Program-made: the position numbers and the translations under genes
Part shown: piece by piece, positions 23,097 through 24,144 of the stretch
How the letters are laid out: the number at the start of each line of letters is the position of its first letter
How positions within the stretch are numbered: the first letter of the stretch is position 1
NCBI GenBank assembly: GCA_017511325.1
Contig: JAFWKS010000445.1
Location: 1 to 24,144 of the forward strand
Reading direction: 5' to 3'
From: Erysipelotrichaceae bacterium
GTDB taxonomy: Bacteria; Bacillota_I; Bacilli_A; Erysipelotrichales; Erysipelotrichaceae
DNA: 24,144 bases
The notes under the pieces: generated by a model
Told to the model about the DNA's origin: nothing
What the model saw: only the letters and a program-made list of their open reading frames with translations
The model's database searches: none

Positions 23097-24144
23097 ATGA
23101 AGACCTTATGGAAACTCAGCAGGAAAGCCATTCGCTACAAGGCGCTTTATCTATTGGCGATCCTGGCTACTTTGTCATTAACACTTGTCAACCTTACAGC
23201 GCCTAAGGTCCTTTCGTCCTTGACGGGGATCGTTAAAAACGGCGTTGATGCTTCAGGGCTTTTAAAGATCAGGGATCTGACATTCATCCTTATCGCTCTT
23301 TATCTGTTAAGAATCGTCTTTCGCTTCATGAGCAGCTATCTTTCACATAAAGCCGCCTGGTATCTTGTTGGGGATCTGCGCACCAAAGTCTATGACAAAC
23401 TTGCCCATATGCACCTTGGCTTTTTCCATGACAAACAGACCGGTGATCTCATGAGCAGAGTCGTCAATGATACCAGGGATTTTGAACTGCTTTATGCTCA
23501 CATGATCCCTGAGTCCATCACCAATATCGTCACTTTTGCAGGTGTGCTGATCATCCTGCTGATGATCAATCCGAAACTGGCTTTGATCACCTGTGCGCCT
23601 GTCCCCCTGATCATGATATCCGGAATCATCTTTGCCAAGAAAGTCAGGCCATACTTCCGCATCTCTCAGCAGAAGATGGGCGAACTTAACGGCAAGCTGC
23701 AGGACAACCTGTCCGGTACACATGAAATACAGGCGTTCGGTCGGGAAGAATACGAGACCGGAAGGATCAACGAGAAGAACTTCGAACATGTAAGAGCGAT
23801 GCTGCAGGCACTCAAAGTCAGTGCGATCTTTCATCCTTCCGTCGAATTCATCTCCTCGCTTGGTACGATCCTCGTCGTAGCCTTCGGCGGCTATCTTGCC
23901 TATCGCGAAGGACTGCAGGTCGAAGATATCGTGGCCTTTCTTTTGTATCTGAATCTTTTCTATCAGCCGATCACCGGACTGGCTAATCTTGTCGAAAACA
24001 TGCAGCAATCTTTAGCCGGCGCCGAAAGAGTCATCACGATACTTGATGCACCATACGAGATCAAGGACAGTCCTGGCGCCAAAGATCTCAAGGAAGTCAA
24101 AGGCGAGATCACCTTCGATCATGTCAGCTTCTCCTACATTGACG
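23097..24144 (+). CDS. ABC exporter, fused permease-ATPase (N-terminal part, runs off right edge)
   Basis: The open frame from ATG 23097 runs to the window end, giving 349 residues of a type IV ABC exporter. It starts MKTLWKLSRKAIRYKALY and has about six transmembrane helices. Between them FFHDKQTGDLMSRVVNDT is the conserved coupling segment after helix 2, and SGTHEIQAFGREEYE the typical intracellular segment after helix 4. The cut comes at ITFDHVSFSYID, the first strand of the ATPase domain, so Walker motifs are not visible. Likely a lipid, peptide or drug exporter; the substrate cannot be told. There is no clear ribosome binding site before the ATG. Confidence 0.92.
   Translation, partial: MKTLWKLSRKAIRYKALYLLAILATLSLTLVNLTAPKVLSSLTGIVKNGVDASGLLKIRDLTFILIALYLLRIVFRFMSSYLSHKAAWYLVGDLRTKVYDKLAHMHLGFFHDKQTGDLMSRVVNDTRDFELLYAHMIPESITNIVTFAGVLIILLMINPKLALITCAPVPLIMISGIIFAKKVRPYFRISQQKMGELNGKLQDNLSGTHEIQAFGREEYETGRINEKNFEHVRAMLQALKVSAIFHPSVEFISSLGTILVVAFGGYLAYREGLQVEDIVAFLLYLNLFYQPITGLANLVENMQQSLAGAERVITILDAPYEIKDSPGAKDLKEVKGEITFDHVSFSYID

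Noticed and set aside
23343..24008. 221-codon minus-strand open frame near the right edge
   Set aside because: The plus strand encodes a convincing ABC exporter through the same bases; that frame has no stop in the window.
1..24144. tRNA genes, CRISPR arrays, insertion sequences, prophage or toxin-antitoxin genes
   Set aside because: No cloverleaf with TTCGA arm, no regular repeats, no transposase, integrase or small paired frames with ribosome binding sites were seen.

Overview
The window reads as ordinary core chromosome of a moderate-GC Firmicute. Most likely it is a gut or host-associated member of the Bacilli/Erysipelotrichia side. The support is protein families (EzrA, a cysteine-free S4, a ThiI without a rhodanese tail, the RapZ-YvcK-WhiA block, PepC, RhaD) and gene order: as I recall it, Bacillus subtilis keeps thiI, nifZ, ezrA, hisJ, a GGDEF gene and rpsD in one neighbourhood, and the same genes sit together here in rearranged form. 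The species cannot be fixed from the sequence alone. I see no tRNA, rRNA, insertion sequence, prophage, CRISPR array or attachment site. No gene-free stretch exceeds 300 bases; the longest, 6673-6932, holds two terminators and nothing else I recognise.

Layout. Bases 1-563 (minus) carry the 5' part of a lipoprotein with a rhodanese-like segment. Bases 610-5851 (minus) are a tight operon, ezrA > cysteine desulfurase > thiI > pepP, with overlapping ends. It starts at a promoter placed back to back with that of rpsD. The rpsD gene (plus) has a roughly 150-base structured leader typical of S4 autoregulation. Next come a membrane GGDEF protein (minus), a PHP-family phosphatase (plus), guanylate kinase (minus), and the rRNA methyltransferase RlmA followed by a PAS hybrid histidine kinase (plus). 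Bases 12539-18621 (minus) form a six-gene operon, uvrB > YczE-like membrane protein > rapZ > yvcK > whiA > short-chain dehydrogenase. Then come an unrecognised four-helix membrane protein and rhaD (minus), followed on the plus strand by pepC, an iron-sulfur aldo/keto reductase and the start of an ABC exporter that runs off the right edge.

How the genes work together. The desulfurase and ThiI form the sulfur relay for 4-thiouridine in tRNA. EzrA, WhiA and YvcK/RapZ belong to cell division, envelope homeostasis and central-metabolism control. UvrB is DNA repair; S4, RlmA and Gmk serve ribosome and nucleotide functions; the GGDEF protein and the hybrid kinase are signalling proteins; PepP and PepC are peptidases.

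The most distinctive signal is in initiation, not gene content. Several operon-leading genes (uvrB, the PHP phosphatase, rlmA, probably ezrA, gmk and the first lipoprotein) have no ribosome binding site. Most of these carry a good -10 hexamer ending only about 6-10 bases before ATG, so their messages should be leaderless or nearly so. Other genes in the same window (rpsD, rhaD, pepC, yvcK, the 19516 gene) have clear Shine-Dalgarno sites. I did not find convincing evidence of a new defence, mobile or biosynthetic system here.
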